Origin: Thalassospira sp. TSL5-1 | GTDB lineage: Bacteria; Pseudomonadota; Alphaproteobacteria; Rhodospirillales; Thalassospiraceae | Direction of reading: 5' to 3' | DNA: 64,000 bases | NCBI RefSeq assembly: GCF_001907695.1 | Contig: NZ_KV880640.1 | Coordinates: forward strand, 186,001-250,000 | In this document: positions 17,605 through 26,145 of the stretch, piece after piece | Numbering within the stretch: position 1 is the first letter of the stretch | Layout of the letters: each line of letters begins with the position of its first letter | Notes under the pieces: model-generated | What the model saw: only the letters and a program-made list of their open reading frames with translations | Told to the model about the DNA's origin: nothing | The model's database searches: none | Made by a program: the position numbers and the translations under genes

Positions 17605-18504
17605 TCAGGTTATATCGGCAAGGGCGTCCCACAATTTACGGGTAACAGAACGTTTTGTGTCTGCCTTGCGATAGATTTGAATGTCAAGCGCGTGCCGCCA
17701 GCTGGCGGCATCAATTTCAACCAGCTCGCCCCGGGCAAGTTCTGTCCGTGCGCAGCTTTCCGGCACCAGTGTCAATGCGCCAAATTCAATCGCCATGCGT
17801 TTGACGAATTCCGAGGTTGGGCTTTCGCTAATGCGTTTGATTTTTTTCCGAACGGTTGGGTTCTGACTGAAAATCATCGCTTCGATTTCGGAAAAATAGC
17901 CATTTTTTGAATAGCCGACATAGGCAATTTCCCCATCCTGATCAGGATGAATAATCGCATTCCCGTGTGCATCTGTCGGGGCGACCAGGATCATGTTTTC
18001 GCTGGCAAGCGTCATGGCGCGAAACTGGGTCGTGTCAAACAGAACCGGTGCCTTTGGGCTGCAATATTGCAAAACAAAATCAATATCCCCATCGGCCAGG
18101 TGACGCACCATGTCATGGAAATTTTCTGTCATGATATGGCTGGTAAACGGGCCAATCACCTGCTGAACCCGTCTTAACCAGCCGGGAATGAAACTGATGC
18201 TGAGCGTGCTGGCGGCCGCAATCCGGATATCTGGGCGGCCGGTATGTTGGATTTGATGAAACTGTGCGCGGTCATGGTAAATATCATGCAAAACGGTTTC
18301 AGCCGTATCACGAAACAGGCGGCCTTCTTCCGTCAGGGTGATGGGATATGTGCGCCGATCAATCAAATCGGTGCCGATCCAGTTTTCCAGGGCACGAATA
18401 CGGCGGCTAAATGCCGGTTGTGTTACGTTGCGTTCTTCGGACGAACGCGAAAAATTGCGTGTCCGGGCCAGCGAAACAAAATCCTCAAGCCACTTTATTT
18501 CCAT
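17605..18504 (-). CDS. LysR family transcriptional regulator
   Basis: This regulator has about 299 residues. The N-terminal winged helix-turn-helix opens MEIKWLEDFVSLA and contains NFSRSSEERNVTQPAFSRRIRAL in two adjoining segments, a classical LysR DNA-binding region. A periplasmic-binding-protein-like effector domain follows. I prefer the ATG at 18504, with AGGGG upstream, over a longer frame to 18549, because the conserved LysR N-terminus begins there. The effector is unknown. Its position next to iaaA suggests, but does not show, control of peptide use. Confidence 0.88.
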   Translation of the reverse strand: MEIKWLEDFVSLARTRNFSRSSEERNVTQPAFSRRIRALENWIGTDLIDRRTYPITLTEEGRLFRDTAETVLHDIYHDRAQFHQIQHTGRPDIRIAAASTLSISFIPGWLRRVQQVIGPFTSHIMTENFHDMVRHLADGDIDFVLQYCSPKAPVLFDTTQFRAMTLASENMILVAPTDAHGNAIIHPDQDGEIAYVGYSKNGYFSEIEAMIFSQNPTVRKKIKRISESPTSEFVKRMAIEFGALTLVPESCARTELARGELVEIDAASWRHALDIQIYRKADTKRSVTRKLWDALADIT

Positions 18505-18901
18505 TCTAAGAGCCCCTAGGTCAGAAGATGACAGGCGCGTTTGTATCACTACGCAAACGGATAGTGCGATTATATTTGTGCATTATCCGCCGCGATACGA
18601 TCTTTTCGTCCCCATCCAGCCCTCGTTTTGCAAAGTGATGGACTTTTATGTCAAGCGCCACGCGATCCCTTTTGGCAATATTGTATCTACCAGCCTTGCA
18701 TTACAAACCACTCGCACGCCTTGAACGATATGCGTGCGGTTTGTTTGAACCAGAAGTCGATAATTGATGGTGCTCCCTATTCTTAATATTGAAAATGATT
18801 ATCATTACTGCTAGTTTGCGCCCGACATTGATTTAGGCCCCGGTTATTTTGGGTTGCAGTGCCGTGTTATCCGCTTACACGCCATCAGGTGGTTGTTTAG
18901 A
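18505..18901. other. Divergent region between LysR and ECF sigma genes
   Basis: The 397 bases hold the LysR promoter, the Fur box and the sigma-factor promoter. A near-palindrome (18559-18567 against 18580-18588, one mismatch) lies about 60 bases upstream of the LysR start and could be its autoregulatory site. No gene is seen. A frame reaching back to 18854 before the sigma factor has no clear ribosome-binding site. Confidence 0.5.
18791..18809. promoter_or_regulatory. Fur box
   Basis: The 19 bases GAAAATGATTATCATTACT agree with the classical Fur consensus at 15 of 19 positions by my count, including the core AATGAT..ATCATTA. It lies about 95 bases before the ECF sigma start. Iron-replete Fur would repress the sigma factor and so the whole siderophore island behind it. 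Confidence 0.82.
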
Positions 18902-19423
18902 ATGAAATTCTGGGCCAGAACGCTCGCATATCTATTCGAGCAGCACCGAAGCAGGCTGCTTTCGATGGCTGTTCGCCGGATGCAGGATCGTGAAGTGGCG
19001 GCTGAATTGGTTCAGGACGTTTATTTGCGTATGATGCAGCATGGCAGTGTTGGCACAAAGGAAGAGAACATCAAAGTTCTGTATACCGCCGTGCGCAACG
19101 CCATTATCGACCATCACAGGTCCATCCGAAATCATAGCCGATCCATGGAAAGCCTTTTACCAAGCCAGCTGTGGGAACAGCAGAAAACACACTCCCCAGA
19201 GGATCATGTTGAGGCCCGGCAGGCACTCGGCGCGTTAGACAAAGCCCTGCTTGAGCTTTCACCCCGGGCGCGGGAGATGTTTTTGGCCCATCGGGTCGAT
19301 GGCATTTCCAATGCCAAACTTGCCAAAAAATACGACATTTCGGTTAGTGCCGTCGAAAAACAATTGGCCCGTACCATGCGACATTGTCAGGAACGCCTTG
19401 CCGCCCATATCGACCCTGATTAA
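18902..19423 (+). CDS. FecI-like ECF sigma factor
   Basis: This sigma-70 family ECF factor has about 173 residues. Region 2 (about residues 8-80) contains EVAAELVQDVYLRMM. Region 4 (about 112-165) contains the helix-turn-helix SNAKLAKKYDISVSAVEKQLARTMRHC, cited here in its parts SNAKLAKKYDIS and AVEKQLARTM. FecI-type factors direct transcription of TonB receptor genes when a FecR partner signals ligand binding. A Fur box lies upstream, and fecR plus a TonB-dependent receptor gene follow, the standard iron-starvation signalling module. I chose the ATG at 18902, with AGGTGG upstream. Confidence 0.88.
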   Translation: MKFWARTLAYLFEQHRSRLLSMAVRRMQDREVAAELVQDVYLRMMQHGSVGTKEENIKVLYTAVRNAIIDHHRSIRNHSRSMESLLPSQLWEQQKTHSPEDHVEARQALGALDKALLELSPRAREMFLAHRVDGISNAKLAKKYDISVSAVEKQLARTMRHCQERLAAHIDPD

Positions 19424-19539
19424 TCTTTTCCGCACAAAATATGAGGATATTTTCCTTCTCAATCGTTATTACCTATAGAGAGGTTTTCGATAGGCGATTG
19501 GGGTGGCTTATGGCCGCGGGAATGGAATAGTCAGAGGCA

Positions 19540-20511
19540 ATGTCGCATCATAACGAATTGACGGATCAGCAAAAAGACGATGCTGCCATCTGGTATGCCC
19601 GCCAGGCGGGCGGGTCAATGTCGTCCCGTCAGCAGGCAGAATTTCAAGCCTGGCTGAATGCGGATGAAGGTAATCGGGCGGCCTTTGAGGAAATGCGCCA
19701 ATTGTGGACGCAACTTGAACAACCGGCCTCTCGTCTGGCAAAACAGGAGCGCTCGGCCTGGCGTCGCATTTTCGGTCCGTTTGTACGTCCCGTTGCACGG
19801 CCTTTCTCCATCGGGATGGCGGCTGCCGTCATTTTGGTTGCTGTATGTGCGTTATGGTCAGGCAATCCGTGGATTTTGCAAAACCTGCGGGCTGATATTG
19901 TTGCCGGGCCGGATGTGACAAGCCGTTTTCAACTGCCAGATGGATCATCAGTCATACTGGCTGCCAATAGTGCCGTTACGACGGACTTTGACGGTGATCG
20001 TCGCAGGGTTGAGCTTTTGCGTGGACAGGCATTTTTTAATGTTGTTTCACGTCATGGCGACCCTTTCACCGTGACATCCGGCGAGGCATCGGTGCGGGTT
20101 GTCGGAACACGGTTTAGTGTGGACCAACAGAGTGCGGGCACGGTTGTTACCGTTGAAGAAGGACGGGTGCAGGTCGCGGGTTGGCAGAAAAACAACAATG
20201 TTGAAATTGGTCCCGGGCAGCAGGTTTCTGTTTTGGATGGCGCGCTAGAAACACCCCGGCAGGTGAACCCGGTACTGGCCTTGTCCTGGTTAAAGGGACG
20301 GCTGAGTGTTGAAAATGTCCGGGTTGCGGACTTGGTAGCACAATTCGCCCGCTATCAGAATGACCGGATTATGGTGCTGGGTGATCTGGCAGATAGAAGA
20401 ATTTCCGGCACTTTTACAATGGCGAATATCCCGGGATCTTTACAAACAATGGCCGATGCTCTTGATGCAAAGCTTGTCCGGGTTTCTCCGTGGATGACAG
20501 TTATTTATTGA
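19540..20511 (+). CDS. FecR-like anti-sigma / signal-transducing membrane protein
   Basis: The protein has 323 residues. A DUF4880-type cytoplasmic N-terminus (about 1-60) includes the WLNADEGNRAAFEEM segment. A single membrane helix lies near 88-106, then the FecR domain (about 115-215) with FQLPDGSSVILAANS and GTRFSV, then a DUF4974-like C-terminal part. It carries the signal from the TonB receptor's N-terminal domain to the sigma factor at the inner membrane. An in-frame stop lies 9 bases before the ATG, so this start is fixed, although the AGAGG is only 2 bases from it. The gap to the sigma gene is 116 bases. Confidence 0.88.
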   Translation: MSHHNELTDQQKDDAAIWYARQAGGSMSSRQQAEFQAWLNADEGNRAAFEEMRQLWTQLEQPASRLAKQERSAWRRIFGPFVRPVARPFSIGMAAAVILVAVCALWSGNPWILQNLRADIVAGPDVTSRFQLPDGSSVILAANSAVTTDFDGDRRRVELLRGQAFFNVVSRHGDPFTVTSGEASVRVVGTRFSVDQQSAGTVVTVEEGRVQVAGWQKNNNVEIGPGQQVSVLDGALETPRQVNPVLALSWLKGRLSVENVRVADLVAQFARYQNDRIMVLGDLADRRISGTFTMANIPGSLQTMADALDAKLVRVSPWMTVIY

Positions 20512-20630
20512 GATTGCGAAAAATTCGCAAAAAATGTTGATGAGGATGTGAGGAGTTTGATCGCCCGTTCGTTTGTCTAGTTAGAAGCAGGGGGGACCTG
20601 CTTGCGAAGACATATAACTGGAGCGGGAAA

Positions 20631-23066
20631 TTGAGATCCGATAACACCAAAAACAAGATTCATGCCTTAGCGGCAAAACTTTTGCTGTCCACGACGATGC
20701 TTGTGCCTGTGTCTGCCTATGCGCAAACAAACAATGCAACATCGGGTGTTGAACGGGTTCAATATTCTTTTGATATCAAGGCGCAGTCTCTCGCCCAGGG
20801 GATTGCCGAAATTGGTGCCGTATCGGGGTGGCGCATTGCCTATACGATGGAATTGCCCGCAATTGACACCGCACGGGTCATTCGCGGGACGATGTCCCCA
20901 ATGCAGGCGCTTGATATTTTGCTCAAGGGAACCGGGTTTTCCTATCGCTCTACGGGGGATAATGCGCTTGTTATCGTCAAGCCTTCCAGCGCCGCAGCAA
21001 ATGGCGATGTGACAACCCTCGATCCGATCCGCATTGAAGCGGCAGAAGAACAAAATGGATTACCGCCTGTCTATGCCGGCGGCCAGGTCGCCAGCGGCGG
21101 GCAACTTGGGATGCTTGGCGATACCGATATCATGGACGCACCGGTCAGCATCACCAGCTATACCAGCGAAAAAATCGAGGATCAGCAGGCCAAAACCATT
21201 GCTGATGTTTTGAAAAACGATCCCTCCGTCCGCGCGCCCAATAGCGGCGGCGGTATGCTTGATACGTATCAAATACGCGGTTTTAGCATCAATACCGGCA
21301 ATTCCGGCGAAGTGGCAATGGATGGTGCCTATGGTGTTGCACCGAATTATCGTGTGCAAGCAGGCTTTGCCGAACGCATTGAAGTTTTGAAAGGTCCGGC
21401 CGCCTTACTCAACGGCATGTCGCCCAATGGTGGTGTTGGCGGTGTGATTAATATCGTGCCCAAGCGCGCCGGTGACAAAGACCTTAATCGCGTCAGCGTT
21501 GATTACGGGCTGGGCGAGCAAGCAGGTGGCAATGTTGACTTCAGCCGCCGTTTTGGCAAGGACAAACAGTTCGGTGTCCGGTTTAATGGCGGCTACCATA
21601 ATGGCGATACCTATCTGGACAAACAGTCGCGCGAGGCAACATTGGGCGCGCTGGCCCTGGATTATAAAGGCGAAGATCTGCGTCTGTCGCTGGACCTGAT
21701 TGATCAGCGCGAAGACATAGATGCGCCGTTTCGTGAATATCGCCTTACATCGGGCGTTACCATGCCGGATGCACCGGATGGCAGCAAAAATGCGGTCCAA
21801 GACTGGCAATGGTCGGATGCGACAGACCAGTCAGCAATGCTGAAGGGTGAATATGATCTTGCTGATAATCTGACCCTGTTTGGCGGCGTTGGGGGTGGTC
21901 GCACCGAAGTGGATCGTTTGTTCGGTTATCCGATCATCACAAACAACGCGGGCGATATTGACGACGATTCACTGTCTTATATGCGTTTTCAGACCAATCG
22001 GTTTACGGCAAATGCAGGGTTAAGGGGTGATTTCAGTACGGCGGCGATTAATCATGAGGCAACCGTCTCAGCCAGTTATTACGCCGATACCTTCTATCGG
22101 GGTGCGGTTTATTCGGCCACTGATCCGGCATCAAATATCTATAATCCATCGTCGGTTCCGCCAATTTTTGTTGCCGCACCAACCGCCAAACCAAAACTTT
22201 CCGAAACGGACCTGAGAGGTATCGCCGTCGCTGATACCCTGTCGGTCTGGCAAGACCAGGTAAAGTTAACGCTTGGCGCGCGGCATCAGTCGATTGAAAC
22301 AAACAATTTTAATGGGACAACCGGGGTTAAAACCGCGCATTACAAAGACAGCGTCATTACGCCGATGGTCGGCCTTGTCGTTAAGCCGACAGATTATATG
22401 TCGGTTTATGCCAATTATCTGGAAGGCTTGAGCAAGGGTGATATCGCGCCAAGTTCGGCTGCAAATGCCGGCGAAGCAATGGCCCCCTATGTTGCCAAGC
22501 AGATTGAAACCGGTATCAAGCTTGACTTTGGAACATTTGGCGGTAGTGCGGCCCTGTTTCAGATCACCAAGCCATCGGGACAGACGGTTAACAATGTTTA
22601 CAATTCCGATGCCGAACAGCGCAATCGCGGGCTGGAGTTGAATGTTTTTGGCGAAGTCACGCCGGATGTGCGCCTGTTGGCAGGCGTGATGTTCCTGGAC
22701 GCGGAACTGACCAAAACCAACAGCGCGGCCACCAAGGGCAACCGTCCGGTTGGCACACCCAAAATGCAGGCAAACCTGACAGCAGAATGGGATACCCCCT
22801 TTGCGCCGGGGTTGACATTAAATGGGACGATTACCCATACCGCCGAGCAATATATCAATACCGCAAACAGCCAGGACATTCCGGACTGGACGACGCTTGA
22901 TCTGGGCCTGCGCTATAAAACCACCATCTCCGACACACCGGTAACGGTGCGTGCGACCATCCAGAACGTCACCAATGAATCCTATTGGTCGGGCGTGAAT
23001 GACTACAGCATGATTTCACTAGGCGCACCCCGCACGGCCCTGGTGTCATTAACGGCAGACTTCTAA
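20631..23066 (+). CDS. TonB-dependent siderophore receptor with STN signalling domain
   Basis: This outer-membrane receptor has 811 residues. The start is a TTG with GGAGCGG about 8 bases upstream; it gives a basic N-terminus and a signal peptide cleaved after AYA (residue 31). A secretin/TonB N-terminal (STN) domain covers about 45-117, as in FecA and FpvA, and contacts FecR. A plug domain follows with VLKNDPSVRAPNSGGG and FAERIEVLKGPAALLNG. The C-terminal beta-barrel ends in the aromatic residue of TADF. STN plus FecI/FecR upstream means ligand-induced autoregulation. The siderophore made by the following genes is the likely ligand. Confidence 0.92.
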   Translation: MRSDNTKNKIHALAAKLLLSTTMLVPVSAYAQTNNATSGVERVQYSFDIKAQSLAQGIAEIGAVSGWRIAYTMELPAIDTARVIRGTMSPMQALDILLKGTGFSYRSTGDNALVIVKPSSAAANGDVTTLDPIRIEAAEEQNGLPPVYAGGQVASGGQLGMLGDTDIMDAPVSITSYTSEKIEDQQAKTIADVLKNDPSVRAPNSGGGMLDTYQIRGFSINTGNSGEVAMDGAYGVAPNYRVQAGFAERIEVLKGPAALLNGMSPNGGVGGVINIVPKRAGDKDLNRVSVDYGLGEQAGGNVDFSRRFGKDKQFGVRFNGGYHNGDTYLDKQSREATLGALALDYKGEDLRLSLDLIDQREDIDAPFREYRLTSGVTMPDAPDGSKNAVQDWQWSDATDQSAMLKGEYDLADNLTLFGGVGGGRTEVDRLFGYPIITNNAGDIDDDSLSYMRFQTNRFTANAGLRGDFSTAAINHEATVSASYYADTFYRGAVYSATDPASNIYNPSSVPPIFVAAPTAKPKLSETDLRGIAVADTLSVWQDQVKLTLGARHQSIETNNFNGTTGVKTAHYKDSVITPMVGLVVKPTDYMSVYANYLEGLSKGDIAPSSAANAGEAMAPYVAKQIETGIKLDFGTFGGSAALFQITKPSGQTVNNVYNSDAEQRNRGLELNVFGEVTPDVRLLAGVMFLDAELTKTNSAATKGNRPVGTPKMQANLTAEWDTPFAPGLTLNGTITHTAEQYINTANSQDIPDWTTLDLGLRYKTTISDTPVTVRATIQNVTNESYWSGVNDYSMISLGAPRTALVSLTADF

Positions 23067-23076
23067 CGAAAACTCG

Positions 23077-23128
23077 GGAAGCAGAGCCGCATAAATGCGA
23101 GCGCAATAATATTCAAGGCTCTGCTTCC
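23077..23128 (+). terminator. Hairpin between receptor and siderophore genes
   Basis: A perfect 12-bp stem (23077-23088 with 23117-23128) encloses a 28-base loop, which itself holds a small GCAT-AA-ATGC hairpin. It lies 10 bases after the receptor stop. No U-tract follows, so it may be a partial terminator or an mRNA 3'-end stabiliser that sets receptor expression above that of the biosynthetic genes. Confidence 0.6.
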
Positions 23129-23201
23129 TGGCACTTAACGACTGATATGGGACACGAATTATCAGCAATAAACCTTCAAATGGCTTATCGGGAATACATC
23201 A

Positions 23202-24629
23202 ATGACACATATCTCCAGGCCAGGTTTGCTGTCAGCAAACGATTTGTCTTTACCGCCGATCCTGCATCCTCGGATTTCGAGCTTGCTGGAATATCATCAG
23301 GACAACCTGTTTAACTGGGTTCAGCAATACGGATCACCGTTAAACATCGTTGTCCCGTCCATATTGAATGACAATCTTGCCAAATTGCATGCCGCAATCA
23401 CGCAATATTCTGTTGGCGCAAAAATTTTTTACGCCGCAAAAGTGAATAAGTCGCAATCGCTTGTTGGCGAGGCCGTAAAAGCTGGTTTGGGCGTAGATGT
23501 CTCAAGTCGCTATGAATTGCGCGATGCGCTTGATGCGGGGTGCGCAGGGCGGGAGATATGTGCTTCGGGGCCTGCAAAAACACCAGAATTTCATAAAGAA
23601 CTGATCGATCAGCAGGCCCTGATCTCTGTTGATTCCTGCGAGGAGCTTGAAGATCTCGCACAGCTTCTGTCCAGTCTTGATCACGCCCCGAAAGCGCGGA
23701 TCATTTTGCGATATCGGCCAAACAGTGCGGTAAAAAGCCGGTTTGGCATCTCGGCGTACAACATGCGATCGTGTCTGGAGATGATCGCCCGGCATGCGGC
23801 CGGTTTTGCCTTTGAAGGTTTTCACTTTCATCTGGGCGGATATGCGCCGGAAACCCGCATTGCCGCCTTTTGGGAACTGACCCAATGGGTTGAAGCTGCC
23901 CGCGATTTAGGCCTTGCGGTCTCCTTGATCGATATCGGCGGCGGCTTGCCGGTGCGTTATGTGGATGCCGAGACTTATGACGCCTTTCTGGCCCGCCAGG
24001 ATGCCGAGCATTATCGCAATGCCATGCTCCCGGGCAGTTTTTATCCCTATGGCCATAAAATGGATGCCGCGGGTTGGCTGGAAACATTTCTGTCGGCAAA
24101 AGGCGAGACGGATCAAACCATTGCAGGCTATTTGCAAAACCAGGCCATCACGCTCGGGATCGAACCGGGGCGCAGCCTAGCCGATCAAACCGCGATTTCC
24201 GTTTTTCGCATCAGCCGGGTCAAGGAACTTGAGGGCGGCCACCATGTCATCTTTGTGGAAGGCAGCAGTTTTAGCGCCTGCGAAACCTGGTTTGCCTCCG
24301 AATTTTTGATCGATCCCATTTTGATCCCGTCACAACAGAACGGACATCATCAGACAAGCCCTGATCAAACGTCGATACGGGCTTATCTTGCCGGTCATAG
24401 CTGCCTGGAAGAAGACGTCGTTTCCAATCGCCTGATCACATTTTTTACGGTGCCAAAGCGTGGCGATCTTCTCGTTTATGGCAACACCGCCGGATACCAG
24501 ATGGACCTTCTGGAGAACGAATTCCACCGGGTTCCGATGCCGCGTCGCATCTCGCTTGATGCCGATCTGACAACCGTTCACGCCGATATCGCAGTTAACG
24601 CCGTTAATGCCAAGGGAGCACAACAATGA
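23202..24629 (+). CDS. PLP decarboxylase, SbnH-like (Orn/DAP/Arg decarboxylase family 2)
   Basis: This 475-residue protein is a fold-type III PLP decarboxylase. The PLP lysine is K80 in FYAAK. HFHLGG (208-213), the IGGGLP glycine loop (245-250), EPGRS (321-325) and the catalytic C401 in SCLEED are all visible. In staphyloferrin B synthesis SbnH decarboxylates a citryl-diaminopropionate intermediate. Vibrioferrin PvsE is another siderophore member. Here it heads a run of nine coupled genes with SbnA-, SbnI- and IucA/C-like partners, so it should act on a siderophore intermediate rather than in lysine synthesis. The ribosome-binding site is weak (CGGGAA). Confidence 0.85.
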   Translation: MTHISRPGLLSANDLSLPPILHPRISSLLEYHQDNLFNWVQQYGSPLNIVVPSILNDNLAKLHAAITQYSVGAKIFYAAKVNKSQSLVGEAVKAGLGVDVSSRYELRDALDAGCAGREICASGPAKTPEFHKELIDQQALISVDSCEELEDLAQLLSSLDHAPKARIILRYRPNSAVKSRFGISAYNMRSCLEMIARHAAGFAFEGFHFHLGGYAPETRIAAFWELTQWVEAARDLGLAVSLIDIGGGLPVRYVDAETYDAFLARQDAEHYRNAMLPGSFYPYGHKMDAAGWLETFLSAKGETDQTIAGYLQNQAITLGIEPGRSLADQTAISVFRISRVKELEGGHHVIFVEGSSFSACETWFASEFLIDPILIPSQQNGHHQTSPDQTSIRAYLAGHSCLEEDVVSNRLITFFTVPKRGDLLVYGNTAGYQMDLLENEFHRVPMPRRISLDADLTTVHADIAVNAVNAKGAQQ

Positions 24630-25666
24630 TTTACGACAAGGTAAGCAGCCTGATTGGCAATACCCCGCTTCTGGAACTGCCTGTTGCGGCTCCCAATGCC
24701 CGGTTTTTGCTGAAAATCGAAAAAAATAATCCCGGCGGCAGCATGAAAGACCGCATGGCGCGCAGTATGGTGCTGGCGGCAATCCGCGATGGCCGTTTGG
24801 GCAAGGGCGGCACCATTGTGGAATCCTCGTCGGGCAATACCGGCATTGGCCTGGCGATTGTCGCCGCCGAAATGGGTTTTCGCTTTATTGCAGTTGTTGA
24901 CCATCACGCAGCCCCCGACAAACTTGCCGTGATGCGTGCCCTGGGGGCGGAGCTGAAATTTGTTGAAGGCGATTACGCCGAAGATGAAGTTGCCGTTGTT
25001 GAACGTCAGCAAACAGCCGCGCGCCTTGCCACCGAAATTCCCGGTGCCATCTTTATGAACCAGTCAGATAACCCGGCCAATCCCGAAGGATATAAGGGGT
25101 TTGTCGAAGAACTTTTGGCCCAGACGGATGGCCAGGTCGATGCCTTTTGTGGCTGTACCGGCACCGGTGGCTCGTTAAGCGGCATTGCCAAATATCTCAA
25201 GCAGTATAACGCCGATATTGTCACCATCGGGGTTGAGCCGAAGGGCTCGATCATTTTTGGACAGCCGGGCCATCCCTATTATCAGTCCGGTACGGGAACC
25301 CCCAAGGGCGACGAAGTTGGCCTGGTGCTTGATTATGACGTGATTGACATCGGCACACAGGTTGGCGATGCCGAGGCCTTCGAGACCGCACGCTATATTG
25401 CCCAAAATACCGGGCTTTTGATTGGTGGATCGTCCGGCGGGGCGATTTATACCGCCCTTGAATATCTTCACAGCGGGCGCATTGGCGGTACGGTTGTATG
25501 TTCTGTCGCGGATGGTGGCGAGAAATATCTGCACAGTGTTTATAATCGGCAATGGCTGGCGGAACGCGAGCTGTTAAGCCCGGCTGTCTGGCAACAAATG
25601 GCCGAATGGATGCCGGTTCGCCACACTTACAAAACCGATGCCGATTTGCTTGAGGAGGTTGCATGA
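24626..25666 (+). CDS. SbnA-like cysteine synthase family enzyme (diaminopropionate precursor synthesis)
   Basis: This 346-residue fold-type II PLP enzyme has its PLP lysine at K41 in NPGGSMKDR, the substrate loop SSSGNTG at 67-73, and a glycine-rich phosphate cradle CTGTGGS. SbnA condenses O-phospho-L-serine with L-glutamate to give N-(1-amino-1-carboxy-2-ethyl)-glutamate, the precursor of 2,3-diaminopropionate. Neighbours argue for that role over ordinary cysteine synthesis: a decarboxylase overlapping by 4 bases upstream, an SbnI-like gene overlapping by 4 bases downstream, and a siderophore synthetase. Length is a little above SbnA. Plain O-acetylserine sulfhydrylase remains the alternative. 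Confidence 0.83.
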   Translation: MIYDKVSSLIGNTPLLELPVAAPNARFLLKIEKNNPGGSMKDRMARSMVLAAIRDGRLGKGGTIVESSSGNTGIGLAIVAAEMGFRFIAVVDHHAAPDKLAVMRALGAELKFVEGDYAEDEVAVVERQQTAARLATEIPGAIFMNQSDNPANPEGYKGFVEELLAQTDGQVDAFCGCTGTGGSLSGIAKYLKQYNADIVTIGVEPKGSIIFGQPGHPYYQSGTGTPKGDEVGLVLDYDVIDIGTQVGDAEAFETARYIAQNTGLLIGGSSGGAIYTALEYLHSGRIGGTVVCSVADGGEKYLHSVYNRQWLAERELLSPAVWQQMAEWMPVRHTYKTDADLLEEVA

Positions 25667-26145
25667 TCAATCTGCCATCCTGCAAACATCCGGTTGTGCT
25701 GATTAACCCGCATCGTTTGCGCGCCCATGAAGAACATGACGGCGATCATGCGCGCAATTTACGGCAGAAGATCGAAACAGCGGGTATCTGGACCAGCCCC
25801 GTTATTGTTGAATGGGAAAACCTGATTGTCATGGACGGACATCATCGCCTGTCCGTGGCACTGGAGGCAGGGCTTGCCTATGTGCCCTGCCTGCTGGCGG
25901 ATTATCATTCGGTTTCTGTTACCTCGCGCCGGGCGGACATTACCGTGACACCGGATGACATTCGCACCCGCGCCCAGGAGCGGCGGTTATATCCAATCAA
26001 GACGACACGTCATGTTTTCCCCGAAAGCTGGTTACAGGCTGCGGGGATCGGTCTTGATCGTCTTTATGGCGCCCCGGTCCGACATAACCAGTCCGTTTCG
26101 GTTCTAACCTCGCAATCGCACCATTTCGGAACGGGGGTTGCCTGA
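25663..26145 (+). CDS. ParB/sulfiredoxin-fold protein, SbnI/SerK-like serine kinase (short form)
   Basis: The protein has 160 residues and a ParB/Srx-type N-terminal domain. The core motif MDGHHR lies at 57-62 and an acidic pair E23-E24 in AHEEH precedes it. In SbnI and archaeal SerK a glutamate in this place and the DGxHR motif are needed for the kinase that makes O-phospho-L-serine from serine. That would feed the SbnA-like enzyme, whose gene overlaps by 4 bases. SbnI of Staphylococcus is about 250 residues, so the C-terminal part is missing here; only the kinase core and a basic tail are kept. Kinase function is inferred. Confidence 0.68.
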   Translation: MINLPSCKHPVVLINPHRLRAHEEHDGDHARNLRQKIETAGIWTSPVIVEWENLIVMDGHHRLSVALEAGLAYVPCLLADYHSVSVTSRRADITVTPDDIRTRAQERRLYPIKTTRHVFPESWLQAAGIGLDRLYGAPVRHNQSVSVLTSQSHHFGTGVA

